Notes: generated by a model not told the origin, from the letters alone. A DNA stretch of 64,000 nt from Dehalococcoidia bacterium (GCA_021731085.1 JAKFYB010000008.1:1-64000), one strand, 5' to 3'. Shown: positions 49,188 to 58,012, numbered from the stretch's first letter. Numbers and translations are program-made.

Positions 49188-49855
49188 TGCTTCGCGCAGT
49201 CATCTTCGATATGGACGGCGTGCTCACCGATAGCGAGCCCGCGTTCTACGCAGCGATCAACGACGTGCTCTCGCGATACGGCCACCACATAGGCATCGAC
49301 GACTACGCGCCACTGATCGGCTCCTCGACGCCGTTCACGTGGCAATTTCTCATCGACCGCTTCTCGATGACGGTGCCGCTCGAGGAGATGATGGAAGAGT
49401 ACGATGTCCCGCTGATGGAGCGCCTGCGCCAGCCCCGCGAGGCGCTTCCCGGCGCCCGCAATCTGATCGAGAGGCTGCACCTGCGAGGTGTGCCAGTAGC
49501 GCTCTGCACGGCCTCCAGGCTGCATTGGGTCGAAGCAATCCTGCCTGCCGCCGGGCTCCATGGTCTGCTCGACGTGCTCGTCACCGCGGACAACGTCGAG
49601 CACACTAAGCCAGATCCCGCGCCCTACCGACTCGCCGCCCAGAAGCTTGGATTACCGCCCGAGCAGTGCATCGCGATCGAGGACAGCCGCAACGGCCTCG
49701 CGTCAGCGATAGGTGCGGGCTGCTACGTCGTTCAGCTCCGTGCGACGGAAACCGCCGCGCAGCCGCACGAGGGTGCACAGGCGATCATCCACTCCCTCGA
49801 CGAGGTTCCCATCGAACTCCTGACAGCCAGCTCGTCCGACGACGGCGCGGGCTAA
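49187..49855 (+). CDS. HAD-superfamily hydrolase (beta-phosphoglucomutase-like)
   Basis: 222 residues. Motif I is VIFDMDGVLTDSEPA, motif II is ALCTASRLHW, and motifs III/IV are KPDPAPYRLAAQKLG with IEDSRNGLASA, the subfamily IA arrangement. Its GTG start overlaps the dcd stop by one base, so it is translationally coupled. The substrate is a small phosphoester of unknown identity. Confidence 0.92.
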   Translation: MLRAVIFDMDGVLTDSEPAFYAAINDVLSRYGHHIGIDDYAPLIGSSTPFTWQFLIDRFSMTVPLEEMMEEYDVPLMERLRQPREALPGARNLIERLHLRGVPVALCTASRLHWVEAILPAAGLHGLLDVLVTADNVEHTKPDPAPYRLAAQKLGLPPEQCIAIEDSRNGLASAIGAGCYVVQLRATETAAQPHEGAQAIIHSLDEVPIELLTASSSDDGAG

Positions 49856-49887
49856 GAAACACGAACTACGAACGCTGCGCTCGGCGA

Positions 49888-49916
49888 CTAGCGCGGGCTT
49901 TTCAGCCCGCGCTACG
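49888..49916. repeat. Family A palindrome
   Basis: GCGCGGGCTTTTCAGCCCGCGC with GTAG-like ends. Confidence 0.75.
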
Positions 49917-49961
49917 TCCGCGAAGCGCAAGATCCCGATGTTGCGTGATTGCACCGCAGCG

Positions 49962-49967
49962 CATACT
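49962..49967 (+). promoter_or_regulatory. -10-like box CATACT, leaderless start
   Basis: CATACT ends 6 nt before the ATG at 49974. Confidence 0.35.
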
Positions 49968-49973
49968 GGGACG

Positions 49974-50927
49974 ATGCCTTACACCATTCCGAACCTCCCG
50001 CGTATTCAGCGCGCGTTGCTGAAGTGGCACGACGCCGACGGCATGCACGCGCCCTGGCGTGACTCACGCGATCCGTACGAAGCGCTCGTCGCCGCCGTCA
50101 TGGCGCAGCAGACGCAGATGTCGCGCGTGATGGTGCTGTACGAGCGCTTCATCGCCGCCTTCCCGACGGTCGAGGCGCTCGCGGCGGCGTCCGTTGGCGA
50201 CGTGATCCGCGTCTGGAAGGGCATGGGCTACAACCAACGCGCCGTCCGCCTGCATAACGCCGCGCGCACAATCGTCCGCGACGGCTGGCCGCAGGACGCC
50301 GCATCGCTCGCGACGATCGACGGCGTCGGCCCCTTCACCGCCGCCATCATCGCGTCGTACGCCTTCAACCAGCCCGCCGCCTGCGTCGACACCAACGTCG
50401 TGCGCATCCTCACGCGCCTCGCCGGTGATGAAACCCTTGGCGGCAAGCGCCTGCAGGATCTCGCCGACGCCTGCATGACAGGCCCCGCCGCAGCCGAACC
50501 GGCGCGCTGGAACCAGACCCTCATGGACTACGGCGCCCGCATCTGCACCAGCCGCCCCAAATGCAACGAGTGTGTAGTGAGCAAGTACTGCGCCACATAC
50601 ACCCGCGCTCAGACTCCGGGGGGTGAGGTGCCCCACCTGTCACCAAAGCTCGTAGCCGACACCCGAACCCCGTACCGAATGCGACCGACGACCGACGACC
50701 GACAACCAAAAACCAAATTCGAACACACGCCGCGCTACTTCCGTGGCCGAATAATCGACGCCCTCCGCGACCTCCCGCCCGGAAAGACCTTCCGCATCGA
50801 AGACCTCCCCGCCCGCATAGCAAACGAAGTCACACCTGCAGCCGACGAAGTCGAGGCGTGGGTCACCGCCCTCGAAAAATCCGGCCTCATCGAACGCAGA
50901 GGCAATCGCCTCCGCCTCCCGCATTAG
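49974..50927 (+). CDS. MutY-like HhH-GPD glycosylase with FeS cluster
   Basis: 317 residues from MPYTIPNLPRIQRAL. The HhH is LATIDGVGPFTAAIIASYAF, the catalytic Asp is in ACVDTNVVRIL, and the FeS motif is CTSRPKCNECVVSKYC. Where MutY enzymes read SEVMLQQT, this protein has AAVMAQQTQM, so the Glu that protonates adenine is Ala. A simple repeat encodes PTTDDRQPKTKF before a C-terminal winged-helix-like segment (FRGRIIDALRDLPPGK) in place of the MutT-like domain. It may have altered specificity or be inactive on A:8-oxoG. Confidence 0.85.
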   Translation: MPYTIPNLPRIQRALLKWHDADGMHAPWRDSRDPYEALVAAVMAQQTQMSRVMVLYERFIAAFPTVEALAAASVGDVIRVWKGMGYNQRAVRLHNAARTIVRDGWPQDAASLATIDGVGPFTAAIIASYAFNQPAACVDTNVVRILTRLAGDETLGGKRLQDLADACMTGPAAAEPARWNQTLMDYGARICTSRPKCNECVVSKYCATYTRAQTPGGEVPHLSPKLVADTRTPYRMRPTTDDRQPKTKFEHTPRYFRGRIIDALRDLPPGKTFRIEDLPARIANEVTPAADEVEAWVTALEKSGLIERRGNRLRLPH

Positions 50928-50987
50928 CGCGCAGCGACTGTAACCTGTAACCAGTCACCCATAACCTCAGGAACCGGAGGTTCCCAC

Positions 50988-51620
50988 ATGCCAGCAGAGA
51001 TCATCAAGGTCGGTCCGCTTGGCCCCTACAGCAACAACGCCTACATCATCGTCGACGCCGCAACGAAGCACTCCGTCTTTGTCGACGCACCGATGGAAGG
51101 CGAGAAGGCAATCCCGTCCGCGCAGGGCACTGACGTGCAGATGGTCGTCGTAACGCATCGCCACCCCGACCACTGGGCGACGCTCGATCTCGTTAAGGAG
51201 AAGGTCGCCGCGCCGGCGTGGTGCCACGAGGAGGATCGCAACGGCATCAAGCCATCGATCCATGACACGCTCGCAGATGGCGACAACCTGACGATCGGCG
51301 AGACGAAGATAAGCGTCATCCACACGCCCGGCCACACCGCAGGCAGCATCTGCCTCTACCTCGACACCGTGAATGGCCCTGCCCTGCTCTCCGGCGACAC
51401 GCTGTTTCCCGGTGGACCCGGCCGCAGCGACAGCAACGCCGCCCTCCAGCAGATGATCCAGAGCATCGTCACAAAGCTGCACGTCCTGCCGGAGAACACG
51501 CACGTGTACCCCGGCCACGGCGACGACACGAACATCGCCGACAGCAAGAGGCAGTACGCTGTCTACGCCACCCGCGAGCACGACCCGAACGCCAGCGGCG
51601 ACGTGACGTGGGAAGGCTGA
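50988..51620 (+). CDS. MBL-fold metallo-hydrolase (glyoxalase II-like)
   Basis: 210 residues with a GAACCGGAGG site upstream. The metal motif is VVTHRHPDHWATL (HxHxDH), then TPGHTAGSICLYL, SGDTLFPGGPGR and VYPGHGDD in family order. Typical substrates are thioesters or other small esters. It follows mutY-like by 60 bp across a TAACC-type low-complexity tract. Confidence 0.93.
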   Translation: MPAEIIKVGPLGPYSNNAYIIVDAATKHSVFVDAPMEGEKAIPSAQGTDVQMVVVTHRHPDHWATLDLVKEKVAAPAWCHEEDRNGIKPSIHDTLADGDNLTIGETKISVIHTPGHTAGSICLYLDTVNGPALLSGDTLFPGGPGRSDSNAALQQMIQSIVTKLHVLPENTHVYPGHGDDTNIADSKRQYAVYATREHDPNASGDVTWEG

Positions 51621-51626
51621 AGTAGA

Positions 51627-51652
51627 GCAAAGGACAAGGGCAAACAGCAACG
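51627..51652. repeat. Intergenic GCAAA simple repeat
   Basis: AGCAAAGGACAAGGGCAAAC, related to tracts inside dnaE, gtrA and lon. Confidence 0.6.
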
Positions 51653-51660
51653 GTATTCGG

Positions 51661-52191
51661 TTAAACGCTCTGCTCTTCGGCCTTTGCTGTTTGCTGTTTG
51701 CTTTCTGCTGTCTGTTCATTGCCGACAGCAATGATCTCTGTCGGCTTGTCCTTCCAGACGACCTTTGTGCTCCAGACGTAGTTCCACCCGAACCCAAGCG
51801 CGACGCCGATCGTGTTCGCGACGAGGTAGTTCACACCGAAGATGGGCGTCAGGATGTTCACGACCGCGATCGAGATCAGCGGGCTGCCGAACGAACTCAC
51901 GTTCGACGTCACGAACCGCCGAACGAACGGTGCATCGCGCCGATCGCGAAACGTCCAGGCATCGTTAATAAGAAAGCGTGCGACGATCGCGATCTCGACG
52001 GCGATGATCGACGATATGAGCAGGGCGGGGTTCAGCTTGCCGAAGAGCGTGTCGGTCGAATGTCGCATGTCTGCAAAGACGACCTCGTACAGCAGAATCA
52101 GCGCGATCTGGTTCACGACGTAGCTGACCGCTCCTGCGATCAGAAACTTCGCCAGCATTGAAGACGTCCACTTGTCGAACTGTGCCTTCAC
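51661..52191 (-). CDS. GtrA-family membrane protein
   Basis: 176 residues with four hydrophobic helices, starting FLIAGAVSYVVNQIALILLYEVVF and including the family segment FLINDAWTFRDR. GtrA proteins flip or hold lipid-linked sugars for surface glycosylation, consistent with the GT-C enzymes at 31-34 kb. The last 20 residues (VGNEQTAESKQQTAKAEEQ) come from the GCAAA simple repeat and are probably dispensable. Confidence 0.88.
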   Translation of the reverse strand: MKAQFDKWTSSMLAKFLIAGAVSYVVNQIALILLYEVVFADMRHSTDTLFGKLNPALLISSIIAVEIAIVARFLINDAWTFRDRRDAPFVRRFVTSNVSSFGSPLISIAVVNILTPIFGVNYLVANTIGVALGFGWNYVWSTKVVWKDKPTEIIAVGNEQTAESKQQTAKAEEQSV

Positions 52192-52210
52192 GACGTTCTT
52201 TCACAAACAA

Positions 52211-52235
52211 GGCCCGCGCGTGCGGGCCCGACTGT
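52211..52235 (-). terminator. Terminator of the lon-cvpA operon
   Basis: GGCCCGC and GCGGGCC around a 4-nt loop, with TTGTTTGTG following on the minus strand, 40 bp after the cvpA stop. Confidence 0.75.
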
Positions 52236-52267
52236 AACCTTTCACCAGTAGCCTTTCGAGGCCACGC

Positions 52268-52792
52268 CTACGAATCCCGTATTGGCGCCGTCGGCCCGTC
52301 GATCGCGTCGACCGTGTTCTCAAAGATATCCGGCAGCAGCGCCGTCACTGGCGCCGACCACTCAAGCAGCCTCGTCGCGAAGTCACTCTCTTCGACAGCT
52401 TCGTCGAGATCCCAGATTGGGTATGTCACCATGAGCGTGAGTGTTGCCACGACGAGAATGAACGCCTTCACGGCGCCGAAGCCAGCGCCCAGGAACTGAT
52501 CGAGCATTCCCAGCATCAGGATATGTATCAGCGGATTCACAACCGTCGCCAGAAGATGGCCGGCGATGACGATGCCAAAGAAAATGACCATGAACGCGAC
52601 AGAACTGGCCACCGTCTGGTTGTCGATGCTCGAGAGCAGGGAGTCGCGCAGGTCGTCGTAAAACAGACCAGCCAGCACCAGACCAACGATCGTCGCCGCA
52701 AGCGAGATCAACTCGCGGACGAGCCCGCCCTTGAATCCTCCCACGATAAAGCCGAGGAAGACGAGTACGATCGCCGCGTCCAACCACGTCAC
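52268..52792 (-). CDS. CvpA family membrane protein
   Basis: 174 residues, four hydrophobic helices. TWLDAAIVLVFLGFIVGGFKGGLVRELISL and the central LGAGFGAVKAFILVVATL match the CvpA (colicin V production) family of inner-membrane proteins of unclear role. Its start overlaps the lon stop by 4 bp, so lon and cvpA are translationally coupled. Confidence 0.9.
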   Translation of the reverse strand: MTWLDAAIVLVFLGFIVGGFKGGLVRELISLAATIVGLVLAGLFYDDLRDSLLSSIDNQTVASSVAFMVIFFGIVIAGHLLATVVNPLIHILMLGMLDQFLGAGFGAVKAFILVVATLTLMVTYPIWDLDEAVEESDFATRLLEWSAPVTALLPDIFENTVDAIDGPTAPIRDS

Positions 52793-55248
52793 TGGCCTGG
52801 CCTCCGGTTCTGAAACGCTACTTCTAGAACATCGGCCATATCACCCGCGAACACGAACCGTAGATCCCGCAAAACTGCAGGCGGAATCTCCGCGAGGTCC
52901 TTTTCGTTGCGTTTGGGTAGAACAAATGTCTTGATTCCGGCCCTGTGCGCCGCCAGGATCTTCTCCTTCAGCCCACCCACCGGCAGCACCCGCCCCCGCA
53001 GCGTAATCTCGCCCGTCATCGCGACGTGGCGACTGATCGGGCGCTTCGTCAGCGCCGAGATCAGCGCCGTTGCGATCGTGATGCCCGCGCTCGGCCCTTC
53101 CTTGGGCACCGCGCCTGCTGGCACGTGGACGTGGATGTCTGTCTTGTCGAACATCTCTTGCTTGATGCCAAGCTCTGCCGACCGCGAGCGCGCATACGAC
53201 AGCGCTGCCTGCGCCGACTCGCGCATCACATCGCCGAGCTGTCCCGTGAGCGTCAGGCCGCCCTTGCCGGGCATCAGCGTCACTTCGACGCCCAGCACAT
53301 CGCCGCCAAGCTCCGTGCGCGCGACGCCCGTCGCTACGCCAACCTCGTCGCGCTCTTCGCGCGCCCCCCACGAGAACTTCGGCGGGCCAAGATACTCCTC
53401 GATGTTCGCGTTCGTGATCGCAACGCCAGCCATGGGTTTCGGCGTGACATTCTTCGCGGATTTGCCCTTTGCTTTTTGCCCTTTGCCCTTTGCTGGCGCA
53501 GCCGCAGCCGCAGGCCCGGCGAGCCGCCGCGCGACCTTCCGGCAGATACCGCCGATCTCGCGCTCCAGGTTCCGGACGCCGGCCTCGTGCGTGTACTCGC
53601 GCGACATCTTGCGCAGGCCAGCTGCCGTGAATGTGAGCTGATGCTTCGTGAGGCCGTGCTCGAGCAGTTGCTTCGGTACGAGAAACTGTTGCGCGATGTG
53701 CAGCTTCTCGTCCTCGATGTACCCGGGTAGCTCGATAATCTCCATGCGGTCGCGCAGCGCCGGGATGACGGGGTCGAGCATGTTCGCCGTCGCGATGAAC
53801 ATTACCTTCGACAGGTCGTAGTCGACGTCGAGATAGTGATCACTGAACGCGTGATTCTGTTCCGGGTCCAGCACCTCCAGCAACGCCGACGAAGGGTCGC
53901 CGCGGAAGTCCGTGCCTAGCTTGTCGATCTCGTCGAGCATGAACAGAGGGTTGATCGTGCCCGCCTGCTTCATGCCGTGCACGATGCGGCCCGGCAGCGC
54001 GCCGACGTACGTTCGCCGATGCCCGCGAATCTCCGCCTCGTCTCGGATGCCGCCGAGCGACACGCGCACGAACTTCCGGCCAAGCGCCTCCGCGATCGAC
54101 CGCCCGAGGCTCGTCTTGCCGACGCCGGGTGGTCCGACGAAGCAGAGAATCGGGCTGCGATGCGCATCCTTCGCGAGCTGCCGCACCGCCATGAATTCGA
54201 GGATGCGCTCCTTTACCTTAGACAGGCCGTAGTGGTGCGCATCAAGTACCGTCGCCGCGTGGTCGAGGTCGAGGTTGTCGTCCGTCGCCTTGGACCACGG
54301 CACAGACGTCAGCCAGTCAAGGTAGTTGCGGATGACGCCGACTTCCGGCGACGCCGACGGAATGCCCTCCATCCGCCGCAGTTCGTCTTCCGCTTTCTTG
54401 CGTGCGACGTCGGGCATGCCTGCAGCGGCGATGCGCTCCCGCAGGTCATACGCGTCTTTGGCAGCCGGATCCGTCTCGCCAAGCTCGCGCTGGATGGCCT
54501 TCATCTGTTCGCGCAGGAAGTACTCGCGTTGCGACTTGTCGAGCTCGTCCTGGACGCGCGTGTGGATCTTGCCCTGCAGCTCCAACACGTCGAGCTCTTT
54601 CGCCAGATGGATCGACACCTTCTCCAGCCGTTGCCGCGAGTCGTCGGTCGCGAGGATGTCCGCGCCCTCTTCATCCTCAAGATTCAGCGTCGATGCCACG
54701 AAGTCCGCCAGCCCGCCTGGCTCGTCGATATTCATCGCCAGCACGTACGCGTCTTCCGGGATGCTCGGCGCGAGGCGCGCGACCTTCTCGAACAGCGCCA
54801 GCACGGCGCGGCTCAGCGCTTCGGCCCCGACGCTGGCGTCAGCGAGATCCTCGACCGGCTCCACGCGCGCCATGTAGTACGGGTCGCCCTTCGTGATCTC
54901 GACGATACGCAGCCGCCGCAGCCCCTGCACCCAGACCTGCGTCGTGCCGTCCGGGAGCCGCAGCGCTCGCTGGATCGTCGCCTCCGTGGCATACGGATAG
55001 AGGTCGCCCATGCCGATCTCGGACAGCGCCGGGTCGCGTTGGGTGACGACGGCCACCATGGAGTCGCCATTGGTCGCGAAGTCCACCGCCCGTAGCGATG
55101 ACTTGCGGCCGATGAGGATGGCCCCTGCCGTGTTCGGGTACAGCAGGCCGCGCCGCCGCGGCAGGAGGGGCAGCATCATCCCCGTGCTGTCGGGCTTGGC
55201 CCGAGGCAGAGGTTTGGCATCGTCAGAAGGCCGCTGCCGGCGGGGCAT
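52789..55248 (-). CDS. lon: ATP-dependent Lon protease
   Basis: 819 residues. The order is N-terminal substrate domain (LLPRRRGLLYPNTAGAILIGR, to about 230), coiled region, AAA+ module with Walker A FVGPPGVGKTSLG and Walker B FMLDEIDKLG, and C-terminal protease with Ser in KEGPSAGITIATAL and the paired Lys downstream (MTGEITLRGRVLPVGGLKEKILAAHRAG). Between AAA and protease is a Lys/Gly/Ala linker (PAKGKGQKAKGKSAKN) derived from a GGGCAAA simple repeat. It degrades misfolded and regulatory proteins. First gene of the lon-cvpA operon. Confidence 0.97.
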   Translation of the reverse strand: MPRRQRPSDDAKPLPRAKPDSTGMMLPLLPRRRGLLYPNTAGAILIGRKSSLRAVDFATNGDSMVAVVTQRDPALSEIGMGDLYPYATEATIQRALRLPDGTTQVWVQGLRRLRIVEITKGDPYYMARVEPVEDLADASVGAEALSRAVLALFEKVARLAPSIPEDAYVLAMNIDEPGGLADFVASTLNLEDEEGADILATDDSRQRLEKVSIHLAKELDVLELQGKIHTRVQDELDKSQREYFLREQMKAIQRELGETDPAAKDAYDLRERIAAAGMPDVARKKAEDELRRMEGIPSASPEVGVIRNYLDWLTSVPWSKATDDNLDLDHAATVLDAHHYGLSKVKERILEFMAVRQLAKDAHRSPILCFVGPPGVGKTSLGRSIAEALGRKFVRVSLGGIRDEAEIRGHRRTYVGALPGRIVHGMKQAGTINPLFMLDEIDKLGTDFRGDPSSALLEVLDPEQNHAFSDHYLDVDYDLSKVMFIATANMLDPVIPALRDRMEIIELPGYIEDEKLHIAQQFLVPKQLLEHGLTKHQLTFTAAGLRKMSREYTHEAGVRNLEREIGGICRKVARRLAGPAAAAAPAKGKGQKAKGKSAKNVTPKPMAGVAITNANIEEYLGPPKFSWGAREERDEVGVATGVARTELGGDVLGVEVTLMPGKGGLTLTGQLGDVMRESAQAALSYARSRSAELGIKQEMFDKTDIHVHVPAGAVPKEGPSAGITIATALISALTKRPISRHVAMTGEITLRGRVLPVGGLKEKILAAHRAGIKTFVLPKRNEKDLAEIPPAVLRDLRFVFAGDMADVLEVAFQNRRPGQ

Positions 55249-55334
55249 AGGTTTGAATCTCCATATCTATGTGGTGAGGGCGTCGCCCTCGTTCGAGACA
55301 CTGTAGTACCGTCAAGGATCGGCGTCCATCGGGG

Positions 55335-55448
55335 ATGCTTGTCGTGAAACGCCGCCCGATCGATGCGTACACAGCTGGTGCGTTTGAGGAGCGCTGGTCC
55401 GACGACGATCGATGGAAGGGTCTCGTCCTGTCGTTCACTTCGGAGTGA
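55335..55448 (+). CDS. Possible small protein (37 aa)
   Basis: MLVVKRRPIDAYTAGAFEER and 17 more residues; too short for the track. GGGG precedes the ATG. It fills part of the gap between lon and the radical SAM gene. There is no family and little evidence beyond an open frame; it may be spurious. Confidence 0.2.
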   Translation: MLVVKRRPIDAYTAGAFEERWSDDDRWKGLVLSFTSE

Positions 55449-55469
55449 GTGTCGCCTCAGCAGCACGGT

Positions 55470-56573
55470 TCAGCACGTAGTTGTAGCCGGCGTTGGGCAG
55501 GTGTTCCCCAACGTACGTCGCCTTCCGCCGCCACTGGCGACGTGCCGCTGCTGACCGTCGTGCGTCAGGAGCACCGGGCATTCATAGCAGATCAGCTTCT
55601 TCGCGGTCTCTGAAGCGCGGGCCCGATCGCGAAACAGGCCGCGTGCTTTCTGGAATTCACTGCTGTTCCAAGCCCGCATCACACCCTGGCTCACGTCGCC
55701 AAGGTCGTCGGCCGAGCGAAACGACCCGCAACACGACGACATGCCTCCCGCTCCGCGGATCGTCGCGTCCTGCCACAGGTAATAGCACCGGATCGCGGGG
55801 ATGGGCTTCTCCTTCACGAAGTCATCGCCGATCACCCAGCCCTTCGTCGCGCAAAAGTCGACACCAAGAGATTCTGCGATCGCGCGAGCCTGCTCGACTT
55901 CGTGCAAGTTGTGGGGAAACATGTGGTACTCCCACACGATACGCACATTGTGTCCGTACGCGCGCCTCGCTTCGACGAGCCACCCAAGGTTTTCGAACAC
56001 GCGCGAGATATCTCCCCCGCGGCGGTACTGTTCGTACGTTTGCTGGGTTGCGCCGTCAATCGCGACGCCGATCACACCGATACCCGAGGTCACGAGATCA
56101 CGCGCACGTTCTCGCGTGAAATGCATCGAAAGATTCGTGCTGATGAGCGTCGCGATTCCACGCCTCGTGGCGAGCCGAATGATCTCGCCGACATCAGGAT
56201 GGACGAGGGGGTCACCCCACAGATAAGGCTCGAAGTAGAGAAGCGTGTCGCCGATCTCATCGAACACGGCGGCTGCGTCTTCTACTGACATGTACGCCTT
56301 CGGCCGCGTGGTCATGCCAAGACCTGTCATGCAACCAGGACAGTGCAGGTTGCACGTGTTGTTGATCTCCATATGCAGCCGCAGAGGACGCGCACGTACG
56401 CGCGTCCGCACGCGCATTTCGTCGAGGCGCGAGAGGTAGAAGTTCGCGAGGCGTTTCGGCGTCCAGTGCAGACCGGTGTACGCTGGCCGCTTGAGCCAAC
56501 GCGCGTACATGCGCGCCGTGTCTTTCGTATCGGCCGCCCGAACCCGGAACGGAACGCGCGTCGCACTGGCCAT
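55470..56573 (-). CDS. Radical SAM/SPASM-type protein
   Basis: 367 residues with AGGAGG upstream. The radical SAM cluster is EINNTCNLHCPGCMTG (C-x3-C-x2-C), then the core YFEPYLWGDPLVHPDVGEII and GVAIDGATQQTYEQYRRGGD. A Cys-rich C-terminal region (RCYYLW, SSCCGSF, ICYECPVL) resembles SPASM auxiliary clusters. Such enzymes mature peptides or act in carbohydrate metabolism. No precursor peptide gene is obvious next to it. The C-terminal tail (RHVASGGGRRRTLG...) looks low-complexity and may not be native. Confidence 0.9.
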   Translation of the reverse strand: MASATRVPFRVRAADTKDTARMYARWLKRPAYTGLHWTPKRLANFYLSRLDEMRVRTRVRARPLRLHMEINNTCNLHCPGCMTGLGMTTRPKAYMSVEDAAAVFDEIGDTLLYFEPYLWGDPLVHPDVGEIIRLATRRGIATLISTNLSMHFTRERARDLVTSGIGVIGVAIDGATQQTYEQYRRGGDISRVFENLGWLVEARRAYGHNVRIVWEYHMFPHNLHEVEQARAIAESLGVDFCATKGWVIGDDFVKEKPIPAIRCYYLWQDATIRGAGGMSSCCGSFRSADDLGDVSQGVMRAWNSSEFQKARGLFRDRARASETAKKLICYECPVLLTHDGQQRHVASGGGRRRTLGNTCPTPATTTC

Positions 56574-56725
56574 AACGTCCTCCTGGCGGAGCGCGATCGT
56601 AGACTCTGGGCGCCTCTCGTGTCAATGGCTTCCCCGCCCGCCGGGCCGGCCTAGTTTCACCACGTTCGGCAACCTAGAATGCGAGCCACCCAACATCGCG
56701 GGGAGGAGCACGCAGGAGAATAGCT

Positions 56726-58012
56726 ATGTCAAAGATCCGTGAAGTTGCCGAACGCCTCTGGGCGGGCACCCTCACCAGCGGCGAGGCGCACCCCGTCACG
56801 GAGCAGTACCGCGAGGGCGACGAGATCATGGACGGCGTCCTCTTCTATAAGGGCTTCGCCAGCGCCAACACCATCGACACCGGCGAGGCGCTCGTCATGC
56901 TCGACACCGGCGCCTTCACCGACACCAAGCCCCTCTACGACGCCGTCCGCGCGTGGCGCCCCGACCGCCGCCTCGCCGCCGCTGTCTACTCGCACCACCA
57001 CATCGACCACATCTTCGGCGTCCGCCCGTTCGAGGAAGAAGCGCGCGACAAGGGCTGGACTGCGCCGCTCGTCTACGGCCATGAAGGTCTCGCCGCGAAC
57101 TTCGACCGCTACAAGAAGACCAACGGCTGGAACGCCGCCATCAACGTCCGCCAGTTCGCCTTCCCCGTCGACCGCTTCCAGTGGCCGAAAGAGTTCCGCT
57201 ACGCCGACGTCACGTACGAGAACCGCATGACCTTCCGCAACGGCGACCTCACGTTCGAGCTGCGCCACGCCCGCGGCGAGACCGACGACGCGACCTGGAC
57301 GTGGATCCCGGAGAAGAAGATCCTCGCGCCGGGCGATCTCTTTATCTGGGCCTCACCGAACGCCGGCAACCCACAGAAGGTGCAACGCTGGTGCGGCGAG
57401 TGGGCAGCCGCACTGCGCGAGATGGCAGCGCTCGGCCCCGACGTCATGATCCCCGGGCACGGCCTGCCCATCTTCGGCGCCGATCGCGTGCAGGAAGCGC
57501 TCAGCGATACCGCCGAACTTCTCGAGTCACTCGAATCGCAGGTGCTTGCACTTATGAACCAGGGCGTCACGCTCGACACCGTCCTCCACAGCGTGAAGAT
57601 GCCCGAAGACCTTCTCGCGAAGCCATACCTACGGCCGGTGTACGACCACCCGCAGTTCATCCTCCGCAACATCTGGCGCCTGTACGGCGGCTGGCACGAC
57701 GGCGAGCCCGACAACCTGCTCCCAGCCCCACGCGCGGAGCAGGCGCGCGAGTGGGTATCGCTCGCCGGCGGCGTGGAGAAGGTGCTCGCGCGCGCAAAAG
57801 CGCTGAAGGACGAAGGCAACACGCGCCTCGCCTGCCACATCGTCGAGTACGCCGTCATGGCCGAACCATCGTCAGCCGAAGTCCACGCCGTCCGCAGCGA
57901 GATCTACGCCGCCCGCTCGAAGGAGCAAGCCTCGTCGATGGCGCGCAACATCCTCAACCATGCCGCACTGGCGAGCGCGCAAGGCAAGCGTGATTTAGCC
58001 GCGCAAGAGTAG
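56726..58012 (+). CDS. Alkylsulfatase-like MBL-fold hydrolase
   Basis: 428 residues. The metal-binding loop AAVYSHHHIDHIFGVRPF (HxHxDH) lies near residue 90, with PGDLFIWA and MIPGHGLPIFGA further on. A helical C-terminal half (LRPVYDHPQFILRNIWRLYGGWHDG, AREWVSLAGGVEKVLARA) matches the dimerisation domain of BDS1/SdsA-type type III alkylsulfatases; the usual SCP2-like end is shortened. Likely substrates are alkyl sulfate esters. No transporter is adjacent. Confidence 0.88.
   Translation: MSKIREVAERLWAGTLTSGEAHPVTEQYREGDEIMDGVLFYKGFASANTIDTGEALVMLDTGAFTDTKPLYDAVRAWRPDRRLAAAVYSHHHIDHIFGVRPFEEEARDKGWTAPLVYGHEGLAANFDRYKKTNGWNAAINVRQFAFPVDRFQWPKEFRYADVTYENRMTFRNGDLTFELRHARGETDDATWTWIPEKKILAPGDLFIWASPNAGNPQKVQRWCGEWAAALREMAALGPDVMIPGHGLPIFGADRVQEALSDTAELLESLESQVLALMNQGVTLDTVLHSVKMPEDLLAKPYLRPVYDHPQFILRNIWRLYGGWHDGEPDNLLPAPRAEQAREWVSLAGGVEKVLARAKALKDEGNTRLACHIVEYAVMAEPSSAEVHAVRSEIYAARSKEQASSMARNILNHAALASAQGKRDLAAQE

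Noticed and set aside
55470-56573. RiPP biosynthesis around the radical SAM gene
   Set aside because: No short precursor-like ORF with conserved leader was found on either side; the 37-aa frame at 55335 has no such features.
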